This document shows positions 1 through 7,604 of a stretch of 26,817 bases of DNA, one piece after another. A model generated the notes under the pieces. The model searched no databases, had not been told where the DNA came from, and saw only the letters and a program-made list of their open reading frames with translations. The stretch is from NCBI GenBank assembly GCA_009926815.1, contig RFOC01000004.1, positions 1-26,817 on the forward strand, given 5' to 3'. Position 1 is the first letter of the stretch. Every line of letters begins with the position of its first letter. The translations under genes were made by a program, and so were the position numbers. The stretch is from Planctomycetota bacterium. GTDB taxonomy: Bacteria > Planctomycetota > Phycisphaerae > Phycisphaerales > SM1A02.

Positions 1-1742
1 CAGTCGATCAGGAGCCCGACCGGTCCGCCCCGCACGGTGCGCACCACGGCCTTGCCCGGCCCCGCGCCGACATCGATGCCGCGTTCGGGCCGAACCTCCA
101 CCCGCGCCGTGCAATCCGGATCCAGTGGCACGCGCCGGATCTCGCCTCCATGGGTCGTGCCGCTTGCGGCGGTGCCCTGACCCGTCTCCGGCGTCATGGA
201 CCAGTGCAGGCATGGCTTGCCGGCGCGGGGCTCGCCCTTGGCGCTGATGGCCGTGCCCAGCACGATCAGGCAGTCCTTCTCGAACACCTCCATGGCGGCC
301 TTCGGGTGCACGCTGGCCAGCACCCCCAGGTGCGGCATCATGAAGATGCTGTCCTTGGCCAGCTCGGTGAAGCCCTCGGGCTCGAAGCTGTCCAGCAGCA
401 TCATGGCAGTCTGCTCCATGCGTGGGGCGTGGCTCAGCACGCCGCCCGACGCCACGAGAAGATCCATGCGCATGCGGTCCACCAGGCTTCCGCCCGAGGC
501 CTGCTGGCTGAACGCATCCCCCACCGTGCGCTGCTGCTGCACCCCCTTCAGGCTGGTGGCGAACGCCCGGTGCTGCTCGAAGGCCAGTCGCAGCGCCTCG
601 CGGGCCACGGCCTGCTCGAACACCAGCGCCTCGTGCGTCTGGGGGATCGTCGTCGGGCGGATCATCTTGTTCTTCACCCGGTTGCGCAGCTCGCGCTCGT
701 CCATGTCCAGGTGCACCCAACGAAGCACGTTGGCCATGCCGGCCTCGGCGCAGACGTTGCTGATGCTGTAGCTCATGCCCAGGTTCGCGCTCACGGTTCG
801 GTTGAACGTGCCGCCATACACGCTGAACACGTCCGTGGTGGCTCCACCAATGTCCACGCACACCGCGTTGATGCCGCGGCGCCGGGCGATCTCCTGCAGG
901 ATGTCGCCCACCGCGCCGGGCGTGGGCATGATGGCCGCATCGGCCCACTCGATCAGGCGGTCATAGCCGGGCGCATGCGCCATGACATGCTCCAGGAACA
1001 CGTCATGGATGCGCTCTCGCGCCGGTCCCAGGTTCTCCCGCTCCATGGTGGGTCGGAGATTGTCCACCACGCTCAGCTCGAAGCCCGGACCGTCGAACAC
1101 GCGGCGGATGGCGTCGCGCACGTCGCGATTGCCCGCGAAGATGACGGGCAGCCGGTACTCGCCTCCGAATCGCGGTCGAGGCCGGGCTGGCGCGATGAGC
1201 TCGGCGATCTCGACCACCTTGCGCTGGTCGCCTCCATCCGTGCCGCCGCTCACCAGCACCATGTCCGGACGAAGCTCGCGGATGCGCTGGATCTGCTCGT
1301 GGGGCTTGCGTCGGTCGTTGCCGGCGATGGTGTCCATCACGATGGCACCCGCGCCAAGGGCCGCGCGCTTGGCGCTCTCCGCGGTCATCTCGCGCACCAC
1401 GCCCGCCACCATCATCTGCAGGCCGCCGCCCGCGCTGCTGGTGCTCACGTAGATGTCGCAGCCATCGGGATCATCCGGCCCGCTGCGGTGCCGGATGGTG
1501 CCGTCGGGGTTCACCAGCTTCCGGCCGCTCAGCTCCTGCAGTTCGGTGACCGCGTTGGTCACGCCCAGCGTCACGTTCGCCAGCGGCTCCTCCACCGTGG
1601 TGGCCTCGCCGCGGTGCGTCTGGCGGTACACGCCGTCGCGCCGCTCGATCAGGATGGCCTTCGTGGTGGTGCTGCCGCAGTCGGTCGCCACCACCACCTG
1701 AATGGTCGCGGGGTCGATGGGCCTCTTCGCGGCATCGTGCAC
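1..1742 (-). CDS. glmL: GlmL/MutL-family ATPase, reactivase-like partner of a B12-dependent mutase (3' end cut by window edge)
   Basis: Reading the minus strand from a GTG at 1742 gives 580 codons with no stop before the window edge. The start of the protein carries the phosphate-1 motif TDCGSTTTKAIL of the ASKHA (actin/Hsp70-type) ATPase fold. A second motif, DIGGATTDVFSVYGG, sits near the middle and is the phosphate-2 loop. The visible end, GGPVGLLID, resembles the final segment of GlmL/MutL proteins, so only a few dozen residues are probably missing. Family members are associated with adenosylcobalamin mutases such as glutamate mutase and are thought to help keep them active; no mutase subunit lies in this window. 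The GTG start is chosen because an in-frame stop lies just upstream, no ATG precedes the ATPase motif, and a TATCCT hexamer lies 7 bases before it. The gene follows two small genes in the same direction with a 24-base gap. Confidence 0.85.
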   Translation of the reverse strand, partial: MHDAAKRPIDPATIQVVVATDCGSTTTKAILIERRDGVYRQTHRGEATTVEEPLANVTLGVTNAVTELQELSGRKLVNPDGTIRHRSGPDDPDGCDIYVSTSSAGGGLQMMVAGVVREMTAESAKRAALGAGAIVMDTIAGNDRRKPHEQIQRIRELRPDMVLVSGGTDGGDQRKVVEIAELIAPARPRPRFGGEYRLPVIFAGNRDVRDAIRRVFDGPGFELSVVDNLRPTMERENLGPARERIHDVFLEHVMAHAPGYDRLIEWADAAIMPTPGAVGDILQEIARRRGINAVCVDIGGATTDVFSVYGGTFNRTVSANLGMSYSISNVCAEAGMANVLRWVHLDMDERELRNRVKNKMIRPTTIPQTHEALVFEQAVAREALRLAFEQHRAFATSLKGVQQQRTVGDAFSQQASGGSLVDRMRMDLLVASGGVLSHAPRMEQTAMMLLDSFEPEGFTELAKDSIFMMPHLGVLASVHPKAAMEVFEKDCLIVLGTAISAKGEPRAGKPCLHWSMTPETGQGTAASGTTHGGEIRRVPLDPDCTARVEVRPERGIDVGAGPGKAVVRTVRGGPVGLLID

Positions 1743-1749
1743 GCGCGGC

Positions 1750-1755
1750 AGGATA
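1750..1755 (-). promoter_or_regulatory. Putative -10 box (TATCCT) for leaderless glmL-like gene
   Basis: On the minus strand TATCCT is followed by 7 bases and then the GTG start codon at 1742. It matches the TANNNT hexamer found at the same distance before eight other starts in this window. No ribosome-binding site is visible. Confidence 0.5.
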
Positions 1756-1766
1756 CGGCTGGGCGC

Positions 1767-2129
1767 TCAGTCCCGCGACGATCGCGTGGCGCCTGCCCTC
1801 TCGAGGGCCAGTCGCTCCAGCCGCTCGATCAGCCATGGAATGGAACCTCGCCGCTGCAGGTAGAGCGTTAGGCGCTCCCACGTGGCCACGTCCGCCATCA
1901 GGCCCACGAAGGGCGTGAGCGCGTGCATGGCCTGCGCCGTCACGCCATTGAGCGGGCGCCAGCTCTCCAGCACCAGCACGGCGGGTCCCGTCATGTCCCG
2001 GGCCACGATGCGTTGAAGCAGTGCCTCGAACCGTGAAAGGTCCTCGGCATCCGGCGCAACCGCGCCCGGGGCATCCACGCCGAAGGCGTGCCGAAGGGTG
2101 GCCTTCCAGCCGCGCGGATCAGCTGCCAT
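1767..2129 (-). CDS. Small soluble protein of unknown function, 120 aa
   Basis: The ATG at 2129 overlaps the last bases of the upstream gene by 11 bases, which suggests translational coupling. The 120-residue product has no signal peptide or membrane segment. Its middle contains a VLESWRPLNGV stretch followed by an amphipathic helical end (TLYLQRRGSIPWLIERLERL). I do not recognise the family. Codon use and the overlap argue that it is a real gene. The position between a membrane protein and a GlmL-like ATPase may mean these three are co-transcribed, but no function can be read from the sequence. Confidence 0.65.
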   Translation of the reverse strand: MAADPRGWKATLRHAFGVDAPGAVAPDAEDLSRFEALLQRIVARDMTGPAVLVLESWRPLNGVTAQAMHALTPFVGLMADVATWERLTLYLQRRGSIPWLIERLERLALERAGATRSSRD

Positions 2130-2613
2130 GGCGACGCAGGCTCGCCTCCACGGCATCGCGCCGCGCGCCTGCGGCCACGCGGTCCGCGCACAGCAGGATG
2201 GTGAGCCCTCTTGGGCCGCCCCACCGCGGCAGCAGTCGGCCGGCCGAATCCCGTGAGGCACGCAGGAACCCTCGCTCGCCGCGCCACATCACGCCGTGCA
2301 CGTCGCTCCAGAGCACGCGGCGCACGCGAAGCGGCTCATGCACCGTGATGCCCTCGGCGTCCAGCACGTAGTCGGTGGGAAGCAGGAAGGTCTGCAGGCT
2401 CACCGCCACCGCCAGGCTTGAAAGCACGCCCAGCAGTGGATCGCCCCACGCCATGGCCGCTCCCAGGGCCAGCAGGACCAGCACCGCCACCACCACCGCG
2501 GCTCGAAGGGGTCGCTCGCGCGCCGGCCAGACGGTCCAACCGGTCACGCGATCCTGTCGAGGATCGGCCATGACCTGGGGCTCCCGCATGAACTCGACCG
2601 GCGCGAGCGTCAT
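2119..2613 (-). CDS. Small membrane protein with two TM segments and a PH-like C-terminal part, 164 aa
   Basis: A start at 2613 gives 164 residues; a start at 2670 would add 19 residues. The 2613 ATG is preferred because a TAGCCT hexamer lies 7 bases upstream and because it leaves room for the divergent promoter of the kynureninase gene. After a hydrophilic lead of about 30 residues come two hydrophobic segments (AAVVVAVLVLLALGAAMAW and LGVLSSLAVAVSLQTFLL). The rest, with LDAEGITVHEPLRVRRVLWSD, has the strand pattern of bacterial PH-like (YdbT/DUF304-type) domains. That comparison rests on pattern only. Function is unknown. The stop codon lies inside the next gene. Confidence 0.65.
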   Translation of the reverse strand: MTLAPVEFMREPQVMADPRQDRVTGWTVWPARERPLRAAVVVAVLVLLALGAAMAWGDPLLGVLSSLAVAVSLQTFLLPTDYVLDAEGITVHEPLRVRRVLWSDVHGVMWRGERGFLRASRDSAGRLLPRWGGPRGLTILLCADRVAAGARRDAVEASLRRHGS

Positions 2614-2620
2614 GCCGAAA

Positions 2621-2626
2621 AGGCTA
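2621..2626 (-). promoter_or_regulatory. Putative -10 box (TAGCCT) for the 2119-2613 gene
   Basis: On the minus strand TAGCCT is followed by 7 bases and then ATG at 2613. This fits the leaderless TANNNT pattern of the window. It lies back to back with the kynureninase promoter about 55 bases away. Confidence 0.5.
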
Positions 2627-2680
2627 CCCGCCGACCCCTGTCGGGAGAAGACCTTCGTCGCATCCGCCACGCCTCCCCCC

Positions 2681-2686
2681 TAGCAT
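2681..2686 (+). promoter_or_regulatory. Putative -10 box (TAGCAT) for kynU
   Basis: TAGCAT ends 6 bases before the kynU ATG at 2693, with no purine-rich ribosome-binding site in between. Transcription would begin at or next to the start codon. Confidence 0.55.
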
Positions 2687-2692
2687 GCATCC

Positions 2693-3997
2693 ATGACCGC
2701 GGCTCCCGCCTCCAGCGCGCTTTCCTTCAGGGATTTCCGCCCGGACGAGGCCTTTGCCCGGCATCTGGACGAGACCGATCCGCTCTCGGGATTCCGCGAC
2801 CGCTTCGAGCTTCCGCGCGACGAGCGCGGTCGGCCGGTCACCTACCTGGTGGGCAATTCGCTGGGTCCCATGCCGCGCGGCGCCCGCGAACTGGTGATGC
2901 GGGAACTGGATGCCTGGGGCGGCATGGCCAGCGAGGCTCGCTTTCGCGGCGAACGGCCCTGGTACCGGTATCACGAGCTGGTCCGCGAGCCGCTGGCTCG
3001 GCTGGTGGGTGCGCACCCGGCCGAGGTGGTGGCCATGAACGGGCTCACGGTGAACCTGCATCTCATGCTGGCCAGCTTCTGGCGACCGCAGGGGCGTCGC
3101 ACGCGCATCCTGATGGAGGCCGGCGCCTTCCCCAGCGACACCTACGCCATCGAGAGCCATGTCCGCGTGCGCGGCATGGATCCCGCCGTGGAGGTGATCA
3201 AGGTGTCGCCCAGGCCTGGGCAGGCATGCTTCGAAGTGGCGGACTTCACGCAGGCCATCGAGCGCGAAGGAGATCGCCTGGCACTGGTGCTGGTGGGCGG
3301 GCTGAACTACTTCACCGGACAGGTGCTCGACATGCAGGCCATCACCGCCGCGGCCCACCGTGCCGGCGCGATGTGCGGCTTCGACCTGGCCCATGCGGTC
3401 GGCAACGTGCCAATGCAGCTGCATGACTGGCAGTGCGACTTCGCGTGCTGGTGCAGCTACAAGTACCTCAATGCCGGCTCGGGAAGCGTGGCGGGATGCT
3501 TCGTGCACCAGCGGCATGCCGAGGATCTGGAGCGGCCCCGCTTCGCGGGCTGGTGGGGCAACGATCCGCAGGAGCGTCTCCGCATGCTGGACACCTTCGT
3601 GCCGGCATCAGGCGCAGATGGGTGGCAGCTGACCAACCCACCCATCCTCTCCACCGCGCCACTGAAGGCCAGCCTGGACCTCTTCGATCAGGCCACCTTG
3701 CCGGCGCTGCGACGGCGCAGCCTGGCGCTGACCGGCTATCTGGAGTTCATGCTGCGGCACGCGGTGCCCAGCGGCTGCTCGGTCATCACGCCGGCGGACA
3801 CCGGCGGGCGAGGCGCCCAGCTCTCCATCCGCATTCCCGGCAACGCCCGCGCGGTGGCCAAGGCCCTGCACGATCGGGGGTTCTGGTGCGATTTCCGCGA
3901 GCCTGACGTGGTGCGGGCCAGTCCTGCACCGCTCTTCAATCGCTTCGCCGAGGTGCATGCGTTCGCCGCGGCGCTGGGCGGCATCCTGAACGGCTGA
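2693..3997 (+). CDS. kynU: Kynureninase (EC 3.7.1.3), PLP-dependent
   Basis: The 434-residue product has the usual length for kynureninase, which cleaves L-kynurenine to anthranilate and alanine (and 3-hydroxykynurenine to 3-hydroxyanthranilate) in the cytoplasm. It has the N-terminal GNSLGP motif near residue 54, the FDLAHAVGN segment whose Asp contacts the pyridoxal ring, and WCSYKYLNAG, whose Lys257 is the expected Schiff-base lysine. The C-terminal WCDFREPDVVRASPAPLFN block is the family's substrate-pocket region. No tryptophan dioxygenase, formamidase or 3-hydroxyanthranilate dioxygenase gene is nearby, so the pathway must be completed elsewhere or the enzyme acts alone. The start at 2693 is supported by the TAGCAT box. 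A glycosyltransferase begins one base after the stop codon. Confidence 0.95.
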   Translation: MTAAPASSALSFRDFRPDEAFARHLDETDPLSGFRDRFELPRDERGRPVTYLVGNSLGPMPRGARELVMRELDAWGGMASEARFRGERPWYRYHELVREPLARLVGAHPAEVVAMNGLTVNLHLMLASFWRPQGRRTRILMEAGAFPSDTYAIESHVRVRGMDPAVEVIKVSPRPGQACFEVADFTQAIEREGDRLALVLVGGLNYFTGQVLDMQAITAAAHRAGAMCGFDLAHAVGNVPMQLHDWQCDFACWCSYKYLNAGSGSVAGCFVHQRHAEDLERPRFAGWWGNDPQERLRMLDTFVPASGADGWQLTNPPILSTAPLKASLDLFDQATLPALRRRSLALTGYLEFMLRHAVPSGCSVITPADTGGRGAQLSIRIPGNARAVAKALHDRGFWCDFREPDVVRASPAPLFNRFAEVHAFAAALGGILNG

Positions 3998-3998
3998 G

Positions 3999-4748
3999 AT
4001 GGCCAGGCTCAGCGTGATCATCATCTGTCGCGACGAGGCGCACCAGATCGCCCGGTGCCTGGAAAGCGTGCGCTTCGCGGACGAGATCGTGGTGCTCGAC
4101 TCGGGCAGCACGGACGACACCGTGGCGGTGGCCCGCCGCTTCACGCCGCATGTGTTCCATCAGCCGTGGCTGGGCTTTGGACCCCAGAAGAACGCGGCCA
4201 TCGATCGCGCCACCGGAGACTGGGTGCTGGCGATCGACTGCGATGAATGGGTGAGCGAGGCGCTGTCGATCGCCATTCGTGGAGCCGTGGATGCACCAGC
4301 GCGTCATGCGGGATTCCGTCTTCGCCGCCAGTCCACCCTGCTGGGCCGTCCGGTGCGCTTCGGCGACTGGATGCGCGATCGCCCGCTCCGCCTGTTCCGG
4401 CGCGGTGCGGGTCGCTTCAGTGATGACGCGGTGCACGAACGCCTGATGCTGGATGGACCCGAGGGACTGCTCCATGGCACGCTCCACCACCATCCGTTCC
4501 ACTCGATGCACGCCATGGTGGAGACCATGAACCGATACTCCGATCTCTCCGCCCAGATGCCCGGCCGCCAGGGTTCACCGCCGCCCCTGGCCCTTCTGCG
4601 TGCCGTGGGCGCCTTCATGCGCGGCTACGTGCTGAAGGGGGGATTCATGGACGGATGGGCCGGGCTGCTGGTCGCGGTGGGTACCGCCGAGGGAACCTTC
4701 TGGCGGCACGTGAAGCGATGGTCGCGGAACCGCCCCACGCCCATCTGA
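3999..4748 (+). CDS. Family 2 glycosyltransferase, WaaE/KdtX-like, 249 aa
   Basis: The protein begins with the GT-A signature LSVIIICRDEAHQIARCLES, followed by DEIVVLDSGSTDDT and the LAIDCDEW metal-binding DxD region near residue 85. This is the pattern of short GT2 enzymes related to WaaE, which adds a glucose to lipopolysaccharide core. A hydrophobic C-terminal stretch (the GGFMDGWAGLLVAVG region) may bind the membrane. The ATG lies one base after the kynureninase stop, so the pair is probably one transcript although no metabolic link is obvious. The actual donor and acceptor sugars cannot be read from the sequence. The gene is convergent with the helicase gene, with only 9 bases between them and no terminator seen. 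Confidence 0.85.
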   Translation: MARLSVIIICRDEAHQIARCLESVRFADEIVVLDSGSTDDTVAVARRFTPHVFHQPWLGFGPQKNAAIDRATGDWVLAIDCDEWVSEALSIAIRGAVDAPARHAGFRLRRQSTLLGRPVRFGDWMRDRPLRLFRRGAGRFSDDAVHERLMLDGPEGLLHGTLHHHPFHSMHAMVETMNRYSDLSAQMPGRQGSPPPLALLRAVGAFMRGYVLKGGFMDGWAGLLVAVGTAEGTFWRHVKRWSRNRPTPI

Positions 4749-4757
4749 GGCGTCGCC

Positions 4758-6569
4758 TCACCGCGCCGCACGAGGGGGTCGCTGGAACCCCAGATCCCGG
4801 TTCACCTTCACCTTGCGGCCGCGCAGCGTGGCCTTGCGAAGGACCTGGATGATGTAATCCGCCTCCTGCGCGGGCACCTCCACGAACGACGACATCTCGC
4901 CGATCTCGATGCCGCCGAGCGATCGGGGATTCACGTCGGCCTCGTTGGCGATCGCCCCGACCAGGTCGTTCGGCCGCATGCCCATGCGCTTGCCGCCACC
5001 CACGAACAGCCGCACGAATTCCGGCGCGCGACGGTCGCCGCGACCGCCGCCCTGCTCGCGGCGAGGCTTGCGCGCGGGCGCCTCGTCCGTCGGCCCGGTC
5101 TCGATGCGCTGCGTCCAGCCGCTCCGTTCAGGCTGCTTCCGCTTCCATCCGGGGCCGCGCTCGGGTCGCGCAGGCTGCGGCGCCGGCGCATGAGCGGCCG
5201 GGCGATCTCGCGGCGACTCCTGACGATCCTGGAATCGCGGCACCTGCACGTGATCCTCGTTCGCGTGCTCGCCGCGCCTGGCCTCGTGCACCGCCTTCAG
5301 GGCGGCGGCGGCCACCTCCGCGGGATCCACCGTCATGGACCGGACCAGCGACAGGAACGGCTCGAGAGATCCGGCCTGCACGGCCTGCACCAGCTCGTCG
5401 CGCATGCGATCAAGCCTCCGGCTTCGCACCTGGTCCGGCGTGGGCACATCCACCATCTCGAACCGCTGCTTGGTCAGCGTCTCGATGGCCCGCATCATGC
5501 GACCCTCGCGCGGCGTGGCGATGGTGATGGCGGTGCCCTCGCGACCGGCCCGGCCGGTGCGCCCGATCCGGTGCACGTACGTCTCCGGCGCGGATGGCAC
5601 GTCGAAGTTCACCACATGGCTGAGGTGATCGATGTCGATGCCTCGCGCCGCCACGTCCGTGGCCACCACCACGTCCACGGCCTCGCCCCGCGCCTTGCGC
5701 ATGACGCGGTCCCGGTCCATCTGCCCCATGCCACCGTGCAGGGCCTCCACGCGGTAGCCACGTCCCGTGAGGGCGTCGGCCAGCTCGTCCACTTCAAGCC
5801 GCGTGCGGCAGAAGACCAGGGCCAGCCGCGGATCCTCCATGTCCAGCACGCGCCCAAGCGTCACCACCTTGAAGGCTCGCGGCACCACGTAGGCCATCTG
5901 CCGGACCTTGGCCGTCGTTCCCTTCACGCCCTTCTCGCGCGCGATCTGCACCCGTTCGGGATTCCGCAGGTGCTTCTCCGCGATGCGGGCGATGCGCGCC
6001 GGCAGCGTGGCGCTGAAGAGCGCGGTCTGTCGCGTCTCCGGGGTCCCGTTCAGGATCGCCTCCAGATCCTCGGCGAAGCCCATGTCGAGCATCTCGTCGG
6101 CCTCGTCCAGCACCACCATCCTCAGGGCGGACAGGTCCAGCGAGCCTCGTCGCATGTGGTCCAGCGCGCGTCCCGGCGTGGCGACCACCACCTGCGCACC
6201 CTTGCGAAGCCCCATGGCCTGCCTGCGGAAGTCGGCGCCACCGAACACCGGCACCACCGAGACTCGAAGTCCCTTGCCGTAGCTGCCGAAGGCCTCCGCC
6301 ACCTGCACCGCGAGCTCACGCGTGGGCACCAGCACCAGACCCAGCGGCTGCATGGGGTTCGCTCGCTCGCGACCGATCCGCTCCAGCATGGGCAGCGCAA
6401 AGGCCGCGGTCTTGCCCGTGCCCGTGGCGGCCTGTCCCAGCAGGTCCTGACCGCGCACCAGCGGCTCGATGGCCGCCTTCTGGATGGGCGTGGGCTCCTC
6501 GTACCCCAGCGTGGCCAGTTCCGCGAGCAGTTCCGGGCACAGACCGAGGTCGGCGAAGGAATCCTTCAT
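4758..6569 (-). CDS. deaD: DEAD-box ATP-dependent RNA helicase with DbpA-type RNA-binding tail (DeaD/CsdA-like), 603 aa
   Basis: All helicase core motifs are present: the Q motif (PTPIQ near residue 26), Walker A ATGTGKT (48-54), PTREL, TPGR, DEAD (155-158), SAT (186-188) and HRIGRTGR near residue 340. A low-complexity Arg/Pro/Gln-rich linker of about 75 residues follows. The last about 75 residues (VRLFVGGGKRMGMRP to KVNRD) match the DbpA/CsdA C-terminal RNA-recognition domain. Such enzymes unwind short RNA duplexes during ribosome assembly and mRNA turnover, often in the cold. The symbol deaD is by similarity of architecture. The start is supported by a TACCCT box 6 bases upstream. The gene is convergent with the glycosyltransferase gene. 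Confidence 0.93.
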   Translation of the reverse strand: MKDSFADLGLCPELLAELATLGYEEPTPIQKAAIEPLVRGQDLLGQAATGTGKTAAFALPMLERIGRERANPMQPLGLVLVPTRELAVQVAEAFGSYGKGLRVSVVPVFGGADFRRQAMGLRKGAQVVVATPGRALDHMRRGSLDLSALRMVVLDEADEMLDMGFAEDLEAILNGTPETRQTALFSATLPARIARIAEKHLRNPERVQIAREKGVKGTTAKVRQMAYVVPRAFKVVTLGRVLDMEDPRLALVFCRTRLEVDELADALTGRGYRVEALHGGMGQMDRDRVMRKARGEAVDVVVATDVAARGIDIDHLSHVVNFDVPSAPETYVHRIGRTGRAGREGTAITIATPREGRMMRAIETLTKQRFEMVDVPTPDQVRSRRLDRMRDELVQAVQAGSLEPFLSLVRSMTVDPAEVAAAALKAVHEARRGEHANEDHVQVPRFQDRQESPRDRPAAHAPAPQPARPERGPGWKRKQPERSGWTQRIETGPTDEAPARKPRREQGGGRGDRRAPEFVRLFVGGGKRMGMRPNDLVGAIANEADVNPRSLGGIEIGEMSSFVEVPAQEADYIIQVLRKATLRGRKVKVNRDLGFQRPPRAAR

Positions 6570-6575
6570 CGCGCA

Positions 6576-6581
6576 AGGGTA
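6576..6581 (-). promoter_or_regulatory. Putative -10 box (TACCCT) for the DEAD-box helicase gene
   Basis: On the minus strand TACCCT is followed by 6 bases and the ATG at 6569, with no Shine-Dalgarno sequence. It fits the leaderless pattern. Confidence 0.55.
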
Positions 6582-6606
6582 GTGGGAACCGGCCGCACGG
6601 AGGCGA

Positions 6607-7392
6607 TCACTTCACCTTCAGCTTGCCGTTCATCATGCGCCAGTGCCCGGGATAGGTGCAGACCAGCACGTAGGTCCCGGACCTGCTGGGCGCGAAGAAC
6701 CACAGTTCGCCCACCTTGCCCGGTTCCACCAGACCCATGACCGCCATCACCTTGGGCGACTCGGGCACGTACTGGCGGCGCTTTCCGTCCAGTCCCTCGC
6801 CCAGCTTCTCGGCCGCCACGCCGATCTCGGTCAACGAACCCGGTGCCGTCAGGAGCAGGTTGTGCAGCATGGAGTCGCCGTTCTCCATGCGCAGGCGCAC
6901 CAGCGTTCCGGGCAGCACCTGCAGTTCCTTCGGCTCCCATGCCATGCGGCCCCGCACGCACTGCAGCGTCAGGGTGGTCTCGCGGAGGTCCTTCGCTTCC
7001 CCGGGACGCTGGTCCGCGGGCAGCGCGACCAGCGCACGGGCGGCCGCCCCGCGAAGGACCGGCCGGTTCTCATCCCTCGATGCCGCCAGCAGCGCCGATC
7101 CCAGCGGCGCAATCTCGGCGGCCGGCCGCGAAGCCAGGATGGTGGCCAGATCGTTGGCGGCTCCGCACCGGTCGCATGCCTCGATGGCCTGCCAGGTGGC
7201 CGCGGCCACCGACGTCCCGGGGCGAGCCAGCGCCTTCAGCCGGTCCGGGGTGGGCACGCCCGCATCACGCAGGGGGTCGGCAACCGCGGAGGGCTTCGCT
7301 TCAGGATCCAGCGAACCGGAGGGTGGAAGCGATGGAGCGATGGGCGAGCCCTGAAGAGCCAGGACGAGCATGACGGTGAACACGATGGACAT
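6607..7392 (-). CDS. Exported azurin/plastocyanin-like type-1 copper protein, 261 aa
   Basis: The N-terminus (MSIVFTVMLVLALQG) is a short signal peptide or anchor. Residues about 60-125 are helical and HEAT-like, with one CDRC pair. The C-terminal about 120 residues form a cupredoxin: His177 in MLHNLL, then CTYPGHWRMM giving Cys245, His250 and Met254. The Cys-to-His spacing of five and His-to-Met spacing of four are those of azurin, so the type-1 copper site looks intact. These proteins pass single electrons in the periplasm. Related cupredoxin domains in planctomycetes are often fused to larger redox proteins; here the domain stands with a HEAT-like part only. A TACATT box lies 8 bases before the ATG. 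It is followed, after 37 bases, by the helicase gene on the same strand. Its electron partner is unknown. Confidence 0.8.
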   Translation of the reverse strand: MSIVFTVMLVLALQGSPIAPSLPPSGSLDPEAKPSAVADPLRDAGVPTPDRLKALARPGTSVAAATWQAIEACDRCGAANDLATILASRPAAEIAPLGSALLAASRDENRPVLRGAAARALVALPADQRPGEAKDLRETTLTLQCVRGRMAWEPKELQVLPGTLVRLRMENGDSMLHNLLLTAPGSLTEIGVAAEKLGEGLDGKRRQYVPESPKVMAVMGLVEPGKVGELWFFAPSRSGTYVLVCTYPGHWRMMNGKLKVK

Positions 7393-7400
7393 TCCCGCTC

Positions 7401-7406
7401 AATGTA
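7401..7406 (-). promoter_or_regulatory. Putative -10 box (TACATT) for the copper protein gene
   Basis: On the minus strand TACATT is followed by 8 bases and the ATG at 7392. It is part of the leaderless set. Confidence 0.5.
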
Positions 7407-7528
7407 CGCTGGGTCGGACGGCGCGCATCTGGAGTCTGCGTCGCGGTTTGCATGATGCCGGCGCACCAGAGTCCTGAACGATGCATTTACATGATTGCAA
7501 CTTGGGCTGAACATGATCTTCACCGAGC

Positions 7529-7545
7529 CCCCGGCAGGTCCGGGG
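7529..7545 (+). promoter_or_regulatory. Hairpin in the leader of the lamin-tail/dockerin gene
   Basis: CCCCGG (7529-7534) and CCGGGG (7540-7545) form a perfect 6-base stem around a 5-base loop. It lies about 60 bases before the start codon at 7605, inside the longest intergenic stretch of the window (7393-7604). An AT-richer patch at about 7480-7520 just upstream is the likely promoter region, but no convincing -35/-10 pair could be fixed. No T-run follows the hairpin, so it is not a standard terminator; it could stabilise the mRNA. Confidence 0.3.
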
Positions 7546-7593
7546 CACACTGACTCCAGTCGTATCCCGCGTTCGTTCGTGCGCCCAAACTCT

Positions 7594-7597
7594 GGAG
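7594..7597 (+). promoter_or_regulatory. Ribosome-binding site GGAG that decides the start at 7605
   Basis: Two in-frame ATGs occur at 7599 and 7605. GGAG ends one base before the first, which is too close, and seven bases before the second, which is ideal. Confidence 0.7.
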
Positions 7598-7604
7598 AAT
7601 GATC

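Noticed and set aside
150..1871. 573-codon open frame on the plus strand
   Set aside because: It is antisense to the GlmL-like gene, is rich in His/Arg/Ala and low in Lys/Ile, and has no family motif. The minus frame has clear ATPase motifs.
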